A DNA stretch of 64,000 bases from Kluyvera genomosp. 3. Its GTDB lineage: Bacteria; Pseudomonadota; Gammaproteobacteria; Enterobacterales; Enterobacteriaceae. Below, one piece after another: positions 1 through 11,037 of the stretch. Position 1 is the first letter of the stretch. Every line of letters begins with the position of its first letter. The stretch covers positions 1,954,645 through 2,018,644 of the forward strand of contig CP022114.1 of NCBI GenBank assembly GCA_002211745.1, given 5' to 3'. The position numbers and the translations under genes are program-made. Below the pieces are notes generated by a model that worked only from the letters and a program-made list of their open reading frames with translations, searched no databases and was not told the origin of the DNA.

Positions 1-475
1 ATAATTATTGGATCGATTTTTCATGCGTATATTCTAATGAGTGAAAGAGAGCTTGCCTTTATTTTAAATAAAGGTTGTTAATATTTAACCTGCCAGATTA
101 TCCGATAAATTAGCCTGCTATGATAAAATTGTGTTAAAAGCAGGGTTGGTAAATGCTGTTTTTAACATTCATTAATGTTTCTTAGTTAAATCTTAATGGT
201 TTAATCTTAATATTAAGAAACACTTTATTTCAAAAAATAAGTAAATCGCTAATAATTTGAATTAAATAATAATTGTTTTTGTTGTTTTTAAAACATCTTG
301 TGAAAGGATGAAAGAAAATAATTCTTAGTGATCGCTCTCTTATTTTTTATTTTTACGCATAGAAAATAAAATCGTTCTGTCATTAATATCTGCTCGTGGA
401 AATAATTTGTTTTCCCGACTTACTAAATTAAAGCAGTCAAAAAAACGAACTTAAATATTAGGTTAAGGGATTTCT
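1..475. other. AT-rich non-coding region upstream of porin gene
   Basis: No credible gene is visible. The stretch is strikingly AT-rich compared with the roughly 55 percent GC of the coding DNA downstream, and is full of short A and T tracts and small inverted repeats around 180-300. Such long AT-rich leaders are typical of porin genes that bind OmpR, H-NS or other global regulators, but I cannot place a specific operator or a convincing -35/-10 pair. The ribosome binding site AAGGGA (465-470) at its right end serves the porin. Confidence 0.6.
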
Positions 476-1762
476 ATGCGCGTAAAAAAAGTAATGATTA
501 AACCCTCTATTATCGCTCTGGCTATTACTGCGGCGGTAGGTGCACCAGCTTGTGCTCTGGCAAGCAGCGGCGACTTTGCCTCTCCGGCGTATACGGCGAC
601 GCAAACCAAAGGGGAAATGGTCTATAAAAGCGATGATACGGCGGTCTCCATTATGGGTTCCGTACGTTTGTATGCGAAGGACGATTCCGCGCATAGCGTA
701 GAACATAATATTCAGAATAATGACTCGCGTCTGGGCGTCGCATTACGGCAGAAAATTAATGACAAAGGTTATTATGCGGTAGGTTATTACGAAACCGGTA
801 TTCACGGTCTGGATTCCGCCACTGACGATCAGGGTAATGATGTCTATACCCGTCAGGCGTACGCCGGGCTGGGCAATGATGAATATGGTGTAATCACATT
901 TGGTAAACAGTATGCGCCAACAGACTGGGGGCTGGGTATTGATACCACTTATGCTTACGGCGGTAAGGCCAAACACGATACCGCCGGGATGTCGACGGAT
1001 ATTATTAACTCAGCAGCTATCTATTACTACAACACCAAAGAATTTACCGTCGGCGTCATGGGCCAGGGTAATGATGATGTAGATAAAATTGGCTTCGGTA
1101 GCGGTTATGGCGATGGCCCGGATATGCACGATGCTTACCATGACGGTTCTGCCACCGTTCACGGCGGTGCGGCGCTGGCGGCGCAGTATCGCTTTGACAA
1201 TGGCTTCTCTGTTTCCGGTGCGGCAGCGTACAACAATTATACGGTTAACCAGGGGACAACGACGACCAATATGACCTATTACGACCAGAATGGTAACCCA
1301 ATGGGCACCGTACCGGTCACCAACGTCACCGGCCCGTCATACGATGGTAACACCTACTCGATGGGCTTAAACGCCAAGTACACCGCCAATTTTGACGGCT
1401 TCACCTGGTATAACGCCGCGCAGGCGACTTACTACATCAACAAAGTTGACGATGTTCACGCAGCGGTCAGCGGCACCAGCAACGCCACCGACGATCAGGA
1501 AACTATCCTGGGCCTGGAATATGCTTCTCAGTTCAAAATTACGCCGGAGTGGAGCGTTTACGCTAACTTTGACTGGACTGAAGGCGGCGATGCGATGGAC
1601 GGACAGCATTTCCAGTCCACCACGCTGGGTACTGACTACTGGTTAGGTAAAAACGCCGTCACCTATATCGAATACGGCTATGAGAAAGCCAGCGGGAATA
1701 CCGATGATTCTTATAACGTCTCCGATCACCTGGCTGCGGTAGGCCTGCGTATCTTTATCTAA
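476..1762 (+). CDS. Outer-membrane general porin family protein
   Basis: Encodes 428 residues with an N-terminal signal peptide (basic MRVKKVMIK, a hydrophobic stretch to about residue 27, cleavage probably after ALA). The mature part is a string of alternating hydrophobic/polar beta strands rich in Tyr, Gly and Asn. It carries the porin strand-loop pattern RQAYAGLGNDEYGVITFGKQY near residue 128, where OmpC/OmpF carry the strand leading to constriction loop L3. The C-terminus is unusual: it ends RIFI, so the usual terminal Phe is followed by Ile. Start 476 is chosen because AAGGGA lies six bases upstream; the internal ATG at 494 has no ribosome binding site. It is longer than OmpC/OmpF (about 365 residues). 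The reading frame is intact. Family is clear, substrate unknown. It should form a passive outer-membrane channel. Confidence 0.85.
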   Translation: MRVKKVMIKPSIIALAITAAVGAPACALASSGDFASPAYTATQTKGEMVYKSDDTAVSIMGSVRLYAKDDSAHSVEHNIQNNDSRLGVALRQKINDKGYYAVGYYETGIHGLDSATDDQGNDVYTRQAYAGLGNDEYGVITFGKQYAPTDWGLGIDTTYAYGGKAKHDTAGMSTDIINSAAIYYYNTKEFTVGVMGQGNDDVDKIGFGSGYGDGPDMHDAYHDGSATVHGGAALAAQYRFDNGFSVSGAAAYNNYTVNQGTTTTNMTYYDQNGNPMGTVPVTNVTGPSYDGNTYSMGLNAKYTANFDGFTWYNAAQATYYINKVDDVHAAVSGTSNATDDQETILGLEYASQFKITPEWSVYANFDWTEGGDAMDGQHFQSTTLGTDYWLGKNAVTYIEYGYEKASGNTDDSYNVSDHLAAVGLRIFI

Positions 1763-1895
1763 ATGCTGTAAACCCCCATCTTATGCCAGTGGGGTGGGGG
1801 CCGTACTTTTCATTTGCTCTTGTTACTATTGTGTTGATGTCGCTGTGGGGAGGGGGAGTGCTTCGCGGCGATAATGGCAGGTTTATTTCCTATTT

Positions 1896-1925
1896 AGCCA
1901 GACCCGGAGGTCTGGCTTTTCTTTT
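1896..1925. terminator. Rho-independent terminator, porin/symporter
   Basis: Perfect 9-bp stem AGCCAGACC/GGTCTGGCT with loop CGGA, followed on the plus strand by TTTCTTTT. It lies between the convergent porin and symporter genes and probably ends porin transcription. A weaker C-rich/G-rich hairpin sits at about 1771-1800. Confidence 0.8.
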
Positions 1926-1940
1926 ATGTCGCCCTGTCGT

Positions 1941-3202
1941 TTACATATTCTGCTGTACGACTTCGGGAGCTTCCTGCGCCAGCTCGCCCTCGTTCTGCGA
2001 CAGCATCGCCGTCGCGACGCCGTTACCCAGAACGTTAATCGCCGAACGGCCCATATCGAGGAAGTGGTCAATGCCCATCAGCAGCAGGATACCCGCAACC
2101 GGAATATTAAAGCTCGGAATGGTCGCTGCCAGCACCACCAGCGCTGAACGCGGCACCCCGGCAATCCCTTTGGATGCCAGCATCAGCGTCAGCATCAGTA
2201 CCGCAATCTCAGAGAAGCCAAGGTGGATATTGTAGGCCTGTGCAATAAACATGGATGCAAAGGAGCAGTACACCATCGAACCCACCAGATTAAAGGAGTA
2301 ACCAATCGGCAACACGAAGGAGACGATGTTGCGCGAGCAGCCAAATTGGGTCAGCTGTTCAAGGGTTTTCGGATAGGCCGCTTCGGAGCTGCTGGTGGTA
2401 AACGCCACCAGCACCGGGTCTTTGAGCATGCTGAGCAGACGGAAGACTTCTTTCTTCAGCACCATATAGCCAATGGCCACCAGCACGCAGCAGGTCAACA
2501 GAATTGCCACGTAGTAGCCGCCAATAAATGAAGCGTAGTTCAGCAGGATCCCCAGCCCTTCGGTGGCGATAACCGAGGAGATGGCGGCAAAAATAGCCAG
2601 CGGCGCAACGTACATCACGTAGCCGGTGACTTTCAGCATGATATGCGAGACCACATCCAGCGCGGCCACTAACGGCGCGTTGAATTTCTGTCCCAGCGAA
2701 GCTCCGCCGATGCCGAAGAACATCGAGAAGACCACAATCTGCAGAATTTCGTTATTTGCCATCGCGCCGACAATGCTGGTCGGGATGGTATGTGAAAGGA
2801 AGCCCTTCAGACTCATGCCGCTGACCGCCAGACCGGTATCAACCGCATCTTTTGGCACGGTCAGATTCAGACCCGCCCCGGCTGTTGCAGTGTGACGATA
2901 AACAGGCCCACCAGAATCGACAGCACCGAAGAGCTGATAAACCACACCATCGCTTTACCGCCAACGCGGCCAATCGTCGAGGTTTCACCCAGCTTCATGA
3001 TCCCCACCGTTAAGGTGCTGAACACCAACGGCGCGATGACCATTTTGATTAGCCGGAGGAATATATCGGTGAGAAGAGTGATGTTACCAGACCATACTTC
3101 GATGGTGGTTGCTGATGCATAGGAATGGATCATTGCGCCGGTGAGAATCCCCGCCAGCATGAAAATCACGATAAAAATCGTGAGCTTATTTGCGTTTGCC
3201 AC
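1941..3202 (-). CDS. Dicarboxylate/amino acid:cation symporter (DAACS family)
   Basis: About 420 residues with eight or more hydrophobic segments. It belongs to the sodium/proton:dicarboxylate symporter family (GltP, DctA, GltT). Family hallmarks are visible: the Ser-rich hairpin VAFTTSSSEAAYPKT, the substrate loop TLMLASKGIAGVPRS, and the GIDHFLDMGRSAINVLGNGVA helix near the C-terminus. It starts at GTG 3202 with CGGGG upstream. One base is missing in a C run at 2876-2879 (QQPG to AGL), which splits the frame. It sits divergent from tar, the aspartate receptor gene, so an aspartate or C4-dicarboxylate substrate is attractive, but that is inference. It is not close enough to DctA or GltP by eye to name. 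Confidence 0.85.
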
Positions 3203-3418
3203 AAAAATACCCCGTCAGATTACGAAAAAGCCCTGCGATGAAGAAAATGATTTTTTAGTTATTAAATACCATCAATTTATTCACCACATAAATTGTATGA
3301 AAGTGAGGGGATTTACAACTTTTTTTTATATTTTATAAAAAGCGTTGTGATTCAGTGGGTCACACGTACCGTCGTTTTGCTGCCTGAGAACGCTCACGAT
3401 TTTTACCCTGCGTGCACA

Positions 3419-3445
3419 TAAAGTTTCTTTTTGGGATGCCGATAA
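3419..3445 (+). promoter_or_regulatory. Sigma-28 (FliA) promoter of the tar operon
   Basis: TAAAGTTT (3419-3426), an 11-base spacer and GCCGATAA (3438-3445) match the enterobacterial FliA consensus at every position. It lies 32 bases before the tar start, so tar-tap-cheRBYZ is a class 3 flagellar operon starting here. The rest of the 3203-3477 gap holds the divergent symporter promoter, which I could not place. Confidence 0.93.
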
Positions 3446-3477
3446 CAGCGAATAACACGTTATTGAGAAGGTGCTGT

Positions 3478-5135
3478 ATGTTAAACCGTATCCGCGTTGT
3501 CACGCTGCTGATGTTGGTGCTGGTCGTCTTCGCACTTTTGCAGTTGGTCTCCGGGGGCTTTTTGTTCTCCTCGCTGCATCAAAACCAACAGAGTTTTGCG
3601 CAATCTAACACGCTTCGTACGCAACAAGCCGAACTCACCAAAGCGTGGGATCTGCTGCTGCAAACCCGCATCAACCTCAGCCGCTCTTCGGCGCGGATGA
3701 TGATGGACACCGCTAACCAGCAAAGCAGCGCCAAAACGGAATTGCTGAAAAATGCACGCACCACGCTAACCCAGGCGGCAGAACACTTTGCGCGCTTTAG
3801 CGAACTTCCCTCGCAGCCGGCGATGAATGACGCCAGCGCCCAGGTCACGAAGACCTATCAGAACTATTCCGCGGCGTTACAGGAGCTGGTGGAGTTCCTG
3901 GAAGGCGGCAATATGGACGCCTATTTTGCCCAACCGACGCAAGGCATGCAGAACGCCATGGGCGAGGCGATGAATCAATACGCCACGCAAAGTGAAGCGC
4001 TCTATCAGCGCGCCTTTACCACCAGCAGCAGCGACTACCAGATTGCCCGCTGGCAGCTGGCGATTCTGGCGGTGGTGCTGGTGATCGTGGTGGTCGGCGC
4101 TTGGTTTGGCATCCGCGCGATTCTGCTTAAGCCGCTGGCCTCCGTGATGGCGCACATTCGCCAGATTGCCGCCGGTGATTTAACTCAACGCCTGACGCTG
4201 CGCGGACGAAACGAAATTACCGAACTGGCCGATACGGTCACCCATATGCAAAGCGCGCTGATTGATACCGTTACCCACGTACGGGAAGGGGCAGAGGCTA
4301 TCTATCACGGCACCAGCGAAATCGCCGCCGGCAATAACGACCTTTCCGCGCGTACCGAGCAGCAGTCGGCGTCGCTGGAAGAGACGGCGGCCAGCATGGA
4401 GCAACTGACTGCCACGGTGAAGCAGAATGCCGAAAACGCACGTCAGGCGTCACAGCTGGCGCAGCGCGCATCCGACACCGCGCAACATGGCGGCAGCGTG
4501 GTGAACGGCGTGGTGAATACTATGCATGAGATTGCCACCAGCTCGCAGAAAATTTCCGATATTACCGGCGTTATTGATGGCATTGCTTTCCAGACCAATA
4601 TTCTGGCGCTGAACGCCGCCGTGGAAGCCGCACGCGCCGGGGAACAGGGGCGTGGGTTCGCGGTGGTGGCCGGCGAAGTGCGTAACCTGGCAAGCCGCAG
4701 CGCTCAGGCGGCGAAAGAGATTAAAGCGCTGATTGAAGACTCCGTGGCGCGCGTTGAAACTGGCTCCGTGCAGGTTGAAACCGCGGGGGAAACGATGACC
4801 GATATCGTCAATGCCGTGATCCGCGTCACCGACATTATGGGGAAATCGCTTCGGCTTCTGACGAACAGAGCCGCGGGATCGATCAGGTCGCCATCGCCGT
4901 TGCGGAGATGGACAGCGTCACCCAACAAAACGCCTCGCTGGTGGAAGAGTCAGCCTCTGCCGCCGCCGCGCTGGAAGAACAAGCCGAACGCCTGAACCAG
5001 GCCGTCGCGGCATTCCGATTGAACGTCGCCTCAGGAAATAGAGCGACGACATCTGTACCGGCAGCAACGCTGGCGAGACCTCGCCAGGCGCCCGCCGCCA
5101 ATCGAACATCTGATTCTAACTGGGAAACCTTCTAA
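3478..5135 (+). CDS. tar: Methyl-accepting chemotaxis protein Tar (aspartate receptor)
   Basis: Inner-membrane chemoreceptor. TM1 is at residues 7-30, followed by a periplasmic four-helix sensor domain, TM2 at about 190-212, a HAMP domain, and a cytoplasmic signalling helix bundle with the invariant tip [20 protein letters not shown]. Ligand-contact arginines equivalent to R64, R69 and R73 of E. coli Tar are present in [16 protein letters not shown]. The maltose-protein contact region [16 protein letters not shown] is also conserved. The C-terminal NWETF pentapeptide tethers CheR and CheB. Start 3478 has GAGAAGG seven bases upstream. One G is missing in the run 4839-4842 ([12 protein letters not shown]), which breaks the frame near residue 455. 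First gene of the che operon. Confidence 0.95.
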
Positions 5136-5174
5136 TTTTATCTGCGGTCCAGGGCCGCCTCCAGGAGTGTGGTG

Positions 5175-6778
5175 ATGCTTTATCGTATTCGAATCTCTAC
5201 CACGTTGTTTCTGATTTTGATTCTCTGCGGCATTTTGCAGATTGGCAGTAACGGACTCTCTTTTTGGGCGTTTCGCGACGGACAAAACAATATTTATCAA
5301 GTGGATCAGAGCAGCCAGCAGCTAAGCACGCTCACGGAATCGCGAGCGGCCATGCTCCAGGCCAGCACCATGCTCAACAAAGCCGGTACGCTGGCGGCGC
5401 TGAGCTATCCGCCCAATGAAGTACGGGCCATGGTTGACGATGTGAAGCAGAACCTTTCGCAAGGCGAGGCGCTGTTTCAGGGCTTTATGGCGCTGCAACT
5501 GATGAGCGAGAGCGATAAGGCGCTGCAAGAACAGACGGCGAAAAGTTTTACCACCTGGCACGAGATGCTGGCGCATCAGGTCGCCTGGCTGGAAAACAAT
5601 CAGCTGTCTGAATATGTCGCGGCACCCGTGCAGAAAACGCAGGACCAGTTCGATGCCAACTATGAAAGCTGGCGCAAGAATATTGAGCGCTATGTGGCGG
5701 CGGCGAAAAGCGAAAGCCAGAGCGACTATGCGCGTTCCACGATGATGTTTATCGCGATGGTGATTATCTCCGTGGCGATTACCCTCGTGGCATTGTGGTG
5801 GGTGCGCCATATGGTGGTCAAACCGCTGGCCATTATCAGCAGCCATTTTGACAGCATTGCCAAAGGCAATCTGGCGCGTCCAATTGCGGTATACGGTAAA
5901 AATGAAATCAGCGCCATTTTCGCCGGGCTGAAGTCGATGCAGCAATCTCTGCGTAAAACGGTAGGCGAAGTGCGCCAGGGCAGTTTTGCGATGCACACCG
6001 GGATTTCGGAAATTGCCGCTGGCAACAACGACCTTTCTTCCCGTACGGAACAGCAGGCGGCGTCGCTGGCGCAAACCGCGGCGAGCATGGAACAGTTAAC
6101 CGCAACCGTCAGTCAGAACGCCGACAACGCGCGTCAGGCTTCTAACCTGGCCCATGGCGCGGCGGACACCGCTAAACGTGGGGGCGAACAGGCCAACCAC
6201 GTGGCGCAGACGATGCAGAATATCGCCACCAGTTCGAAGAAAATCAGCGACATTATCAGCGTCATCGATGGGATTGCCTTCCAGACCAATATTCTGGCGC
6301 TGAACGCCGCCGTGGAAGCAGCGCGTGCGGGCGAGCAGGGGCGCGGGTTTGCGGTAGTGGCCGGTGAAGTGCGTAACCTCGCCAGCCGCAGCGCCCAGGC
6401 GGCAAAAGAGATCAAAGTGCTGATCGAAGAGTCGGTGGCCCGCGTACAGGAAGGATCGGCGCTGGTCGAAACCTCCGCCAGCACCATGAGCGAGATTGTC
6501 CAGTCGGTTACCCGGGTGAACGACATCATGGGGAAATCGCCTCCGCCTCTGATGAGCAGCGCCGGGGCATTGAACAGGTCGCGCTGGCCGTCAGCCAGAT
6601 GGACCAGGTGACGCAACAGAACGCCGCGCTGGTGGAAGAAGGGGCGGCCGCCACTGAACAGTTGGCAGGCCAGGCCGATCGCTTAACCTCTGTGGTCTCT
6701 GTGTTTGAACTCGAAGAAGTGAAGGTGGCCGCCGGGCGTGAAAACGTCTCGCTGGCCGCAGTACCTGCTGTTTCCTGA
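5175..6778 (+). CDS. tap: Methyl-accepting chemotaxis protein Tap (dipeptide receptor)
   Basis: Second receptor of the operon. The start [19 protein letters not shown] and the segment [15 protein letters not shown] match E. coli Tap closely; in E. coli Tap senses dipeptides via DppA and pyrimidines. Layout: TM1, periplasmic helix bundle, TM2 near 190-210, HAMP, signalling domain with the conserved tip. Unlike Tar it lacks the C-terminal NWETF pentapeptide and ends AAVPAVS, as Tap does. Start 5175 (ATG) is preferred over GTG 5169 because AGGAG lies at 5163-5167. One G is lost at 6530-6533 in the [12 protein letters not shown] segment, the same motif and the same G run as in tar. Confidence 0.93.
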
Positions 6779-6801
6779 ATGATGTGATGTAAGAAGGCGC
6801 T

Positions 6802-7661
6802 ATGACTGTATCTCTGCCAAATGGGCAATCGCAATTACTGAGCCAGCTGACGCAGCGCCTGACGCTCACCGACGCGCAGTTTCGTCGGATCTGCCAACTG
6901 ATCTACCAGCGCGCCGGAATCGTGCTGGCAGATCACAAACGTGACATGGTTTACAACCGACTGGTTCGGCGCCTGCGGGCGCTGAATCTGGATGATTTTG
7001 GCCATTATCTCAGCCAACTGGAGGCCAACGGCGACAGCGCGGAGTGGCAGGCGTTTATCAATTCGCTGACCACCAACCTGACGGCGTTCTTCCGCGAGGC
7101 GCACCATTTTCCGACGCTGGCGGAGCATGCTGCGCGCCGGCAGGGTGAGTACCGGGTCTGGAGCGCCGCGGCGTCGACGGGGAAGAGCCGTATTCCATCG
7201 CCATTACCCTGGCCGATACCCTGGGCACCGCGCCGGGTCGCTGGAAGGTGTTTGCCAGCGATATTGACACTGAAGTACTGGAAAAGGCGCAAAACGGCAT
7301 CTATCGCATGGAAGAGTTGAAAACGCTCTCCCAGCAGCAGTTGCAGCGCTATTTCATGCGCGGAACCGGCCCGCACGAGGGGCTGGTGCGGGTGCGTAAC
7401 GAGCTGGCGAACTATGTGGATTTCACCACGCTGAACCTGCTGAATGCGCACTACAACGTTCCCGGGCCATTTGACGCTATCTTTTGCCGTAACGTAATGA
7501 TCTATTTCGATAAAACCACACAGCAGGAGATCCTCAAGCGCTTTGTGCCCTGCTGAAACCCGACGGGCTGCTGTTTGCCGGGCATTCGGAAAACTTTAGC
7601 CATCTTGCCGTGAGTTCAGCCTGCGCGGCCAGACGGTCTATGCGCTAAGTAAGGGAAGAGC

Positions 7662-7665
<4 letters not shown>
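6802..7665 (+). CDS. cheR: Chemotaxis protein methyltransferase CheR
   Basis: SAM-dependent methyltransferase that methylates glutamates on the receptors. The N-terminal helical domain ([21 protein letters not shown]) and the SAM-binding domain ([38 protein letters not shown]) are all present. Three bases are lost: in the G run 7179-7182, the C run 7548-7550 and the CC at 7608-7609. Restoring one base at each gives a continuous product of about 287 residues ending [10 protein letters not shown]. The stop overlaps the cheB start (ATGA), which indicates translational coupling. Confidence 0.93.
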
Positions 7666-9115
<1,450 letters not shown>

Positions 9116-9125
9116 GGTGACAGTC

Positions 9126-9769
9126 ATGATGCATTCTTCTATTAAGCCGGCGATGAACACTCCGCCGCGGACATTATTAGCCGCATCGGCAATCTGACCC
9201 GCATGCTGCGCGATAGCCTGCGCGAACTGGGGTTGGATCAAGCCATTGCGGAAGCGGCGGAGGCGATTCCCGATGCGCGCGACCGTCTCGACTACGTGGT
9301 GCAAATGACCGCGCAGGCCGCTGAGCGTGCGCTCAACAGTGTTGAAGCCTCTCAGCCGCATCAGGATGAAATGGAAAAAGGCGCGAAAGCGCTGACACAA
9401 CGCTGGGATGCGTGGTTTGAAAATCCGATCGAGCTGGCCGACGCCCGCGAACTGGTGAGCGATACGCGTAAATACCTTGGCGACGTGCCGGGGCATACCA
9501 GTTTCACCAATGCGCAGCTGCTTGAAATCATGATGGCGCAGGATTTCCAGGACCTCACCGGTCAGGTTATCAAGCGCATGATGGATGTGATTCAGGAGAT
9601 TGAACGCCAGCTGCTGATGGTGCTTCTGGAGAATATTCCGGATCAGGGATCGCGGCCAAAACGTGAAAATGACAGCCTGCTCAACGGGCCGCAGGTCGAT
9701 ACCTCCAAAGCGGGCGTCGTCGCCAGCCAGGATCAGGTGGACGATCTGCTCGATAGCCTGGGCTTCTGA
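9126..9769 (+). CDS. cheZ: CheY phosphatase CheZ
   Basis: Speeds dephosphorylation of CheY-P. The long helical hairpin with the catalytic glutamine region ([20 protein letters not shown]) and the C-terminal CheY-binding tail ([14 protein letters not shown]) match E. coli CheZ over about 214 residues. Starts [13 protein letters not shown]. One G is missing at 9152, close to the N-terminus. It is the last gene of the tar operon; instead of flhB, an AraC-MFS-rhamnosidase cluster follows. Confidence 0.94.
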
Positions 9770-9773
9770 TCGC

Positions 9774-9832
9774 CGCCAGCCAGCCTGGATAGCCGCAATT
9801 CGTTCTGGATTGCGGGCTATCTCAGGCTGGCG
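9774..9832 (+). terminator. Long imperfect hairpin after cheZ
   Basis: CGCCAGCC...GGCTGGCG arms with inner arms GATAGCC/GGGCTATC and GCAAT/ATTGC form a long imperfect hairpin with no adjacent T run; T6 follows only at about 9849. It may stabilise or end the che transcript. The rest of the 9770-10082 gap holds only the dyad at 9898-9915 and an AT-rich promoter-like stretch. Confidence 0.45.
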
Positions 9833-9897
9833 ACATGCTTTACCGCCGTTTTTTACATTTCAGAGTACCGTGGTCATTTTATTTCTCTCCCGCTAAT

Positions 9898-9915
9898 TTC
9901 ATTTCCGAAAATGAA
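9898..9915. promoter_or_regulatory. 18-bp perfect dyad upstream of AraC regulator
   Basis: TTCATTT-CCGA-AAATGAA is a perfect 7-bp inverted repeat about 170 bases before the AraC-family start. It may be an operator, but it does not match the KdgR core (RAAAYNNNRTTTY). The function is unproven. Confidence 0.4.
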
Positions 9916-10082
9916 GCCAACGTCACGGCGGCTTACGCCTGAGTGACAGTGCAATATATAGACTTGTCATAATTATTGCGCTTAAATAGTTATCAGTAAG
10001 AAACAATATAATATTTATATTTCTATCACCTTATTTAAACTGAGGGCAGGATGTTATTGTTTGAATGAAAACAAGGGGAGTT

Positions 10083-10934
10083 ATGCAAATTTTACAGGAA
10101 AATGATTTTTTTCATTCTGCCCAACATGCATTTTGCCTTTTCCTGATTAATAAACAGTTAAAGATCGACGTGCATGGCCATGAGTTTGATGAAATAGTTA
10201 TCGTCCGTGAAGGAAGCGGTTTTCATATCATTAATGATGTGGTGCAGTTTATCTGTCAGGGTGATTTTTTCCTCGTGACGACCAAGGATACGCATAGTTA
10301 TATTTCAACTAACAATTTATCAATAATTAATATATTAATTCGTCGAGACCGCGAATTTTATTTTTTACAGGGTATTGATAGTTTGCTCGAATGTATCCGG
10401 ACGCCAGGGCCAAAGAGCGGCGCTCAAACGTTGTCTGTGGCCGCCTTAAGGCGCATCGAATGCTGGTGTAAGGACGTTATTGCATGCAATGAGCGCGGCG
10501 ATGACAGGCGCTGTTTTCTGTATATGGAAACCCTGTTTTTAAATATCATCAACGAGCTATGCTTTTGTGAAAAACAGGCATTCACGTTAAGCCGCGAGGA
10601 GAAGGGGCGTGCCAGTCTGATCAACATGCTGAAGCTCAGTTGTCACAGGCAGCTTGACTGGAGTGCGCTAAGCGATGAAAGCGGCATTGCCAAACGCACG
10701 ATGTTTCGCTTTATTAAACGCGTTACTGGCTACACGCCAATGCGATTTCAACTGCTTTATCGCATATTAAAGGCACAGGAACTATTACGCACCACGGATA
10801 AAAGCGTTGGTGAAATCGCTGCGCGCTGCGGCTTTCCCAATACCATCAGGTTAACTGAAGCCTATAAACGCCATTTTAAATATTCGCCTACGCATGAACG
10901 TGAACTGCATTCACGCATTTTAATAATAACCTGA
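10083..10934 (+). CDS. AraC-family transcriptional regulator, RhaS/RhaR-like
   Basis: Protein of 283 residues. The N-terminal cupin-like sugar-sensing part contains VHGHEFDEIVIVREGSGFHIIND, closely resembling the effector pocket of RhaS/RhaR. The C-terminal double helix-turn-helix (SDESGIAKRTMFRFIKRVTG... and VGEIAARCGFPNTIRLTEAYKRHF) is typical of AraC/XylS. Start 10083 is chosen for AAGGGGAG directly upstream; the earlier ATG at 10065 lacks one. It is codirectional with an MFS transporter and a GH78 rhamnosidase and is probably their activator, with rhamnose or a rhamnoside as effector (inference). The frame is intact. Confidence 0.88.
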   Translation: MQILQENDFFHSAQHAFCLFLINKQLKIDVHGHEFDEIVIVREGSGFHIINDVVQFICQGDFFLVTTKDTHSYISTNNLSIINILIRRDREFYFLQGIDSLLECIRTPGPKSGAQTLSVAALRRIECWCKDVIACNERGDDRRCFLYMETLFLNIINELCFCEKQAFTLSREEKGRASLINMLKLSCHRQLDWSALSDESGIAKRTMFRFIKRVTGYTPMRFQLLYRILKAQELLRTTDKSVGEIAARCGFPNTIRLTEAYKRHFKYSPTHERELHSRILIIT

Positions 10935-10954
10935 CCTGTGGCTCTTGTCGTTAA

Positions 10955-10971
10955 GCGAGATGTTATCTCGC
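10955..10971 (+). promoter_or_regulatory. Perfect hairpin in leader of MFS gene
   Basis: GCGAGAT-GTT-ATCTCGC is a 7-bp perfect stem between the regulator stop and the MFS start, without a T run. It could be an operator dyad or an RNA stabiliser that sets regulator versus transporter levels. Confidence 0.35.
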
Positions 10972-11037
10972 GGCGGCGCGCTGCCTCGCGTCTTCAATGA
11001 TGTTTATTTTCTATTTTTATTCAATAAGGGAAATGTT

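Noticed and set aside
3346-3364. TGTGA...TCACA as a CRP site upstream of the symporter
   Set aside because: The half-sites are nine bases apart instead of six, so it does not fit CRP spacing.
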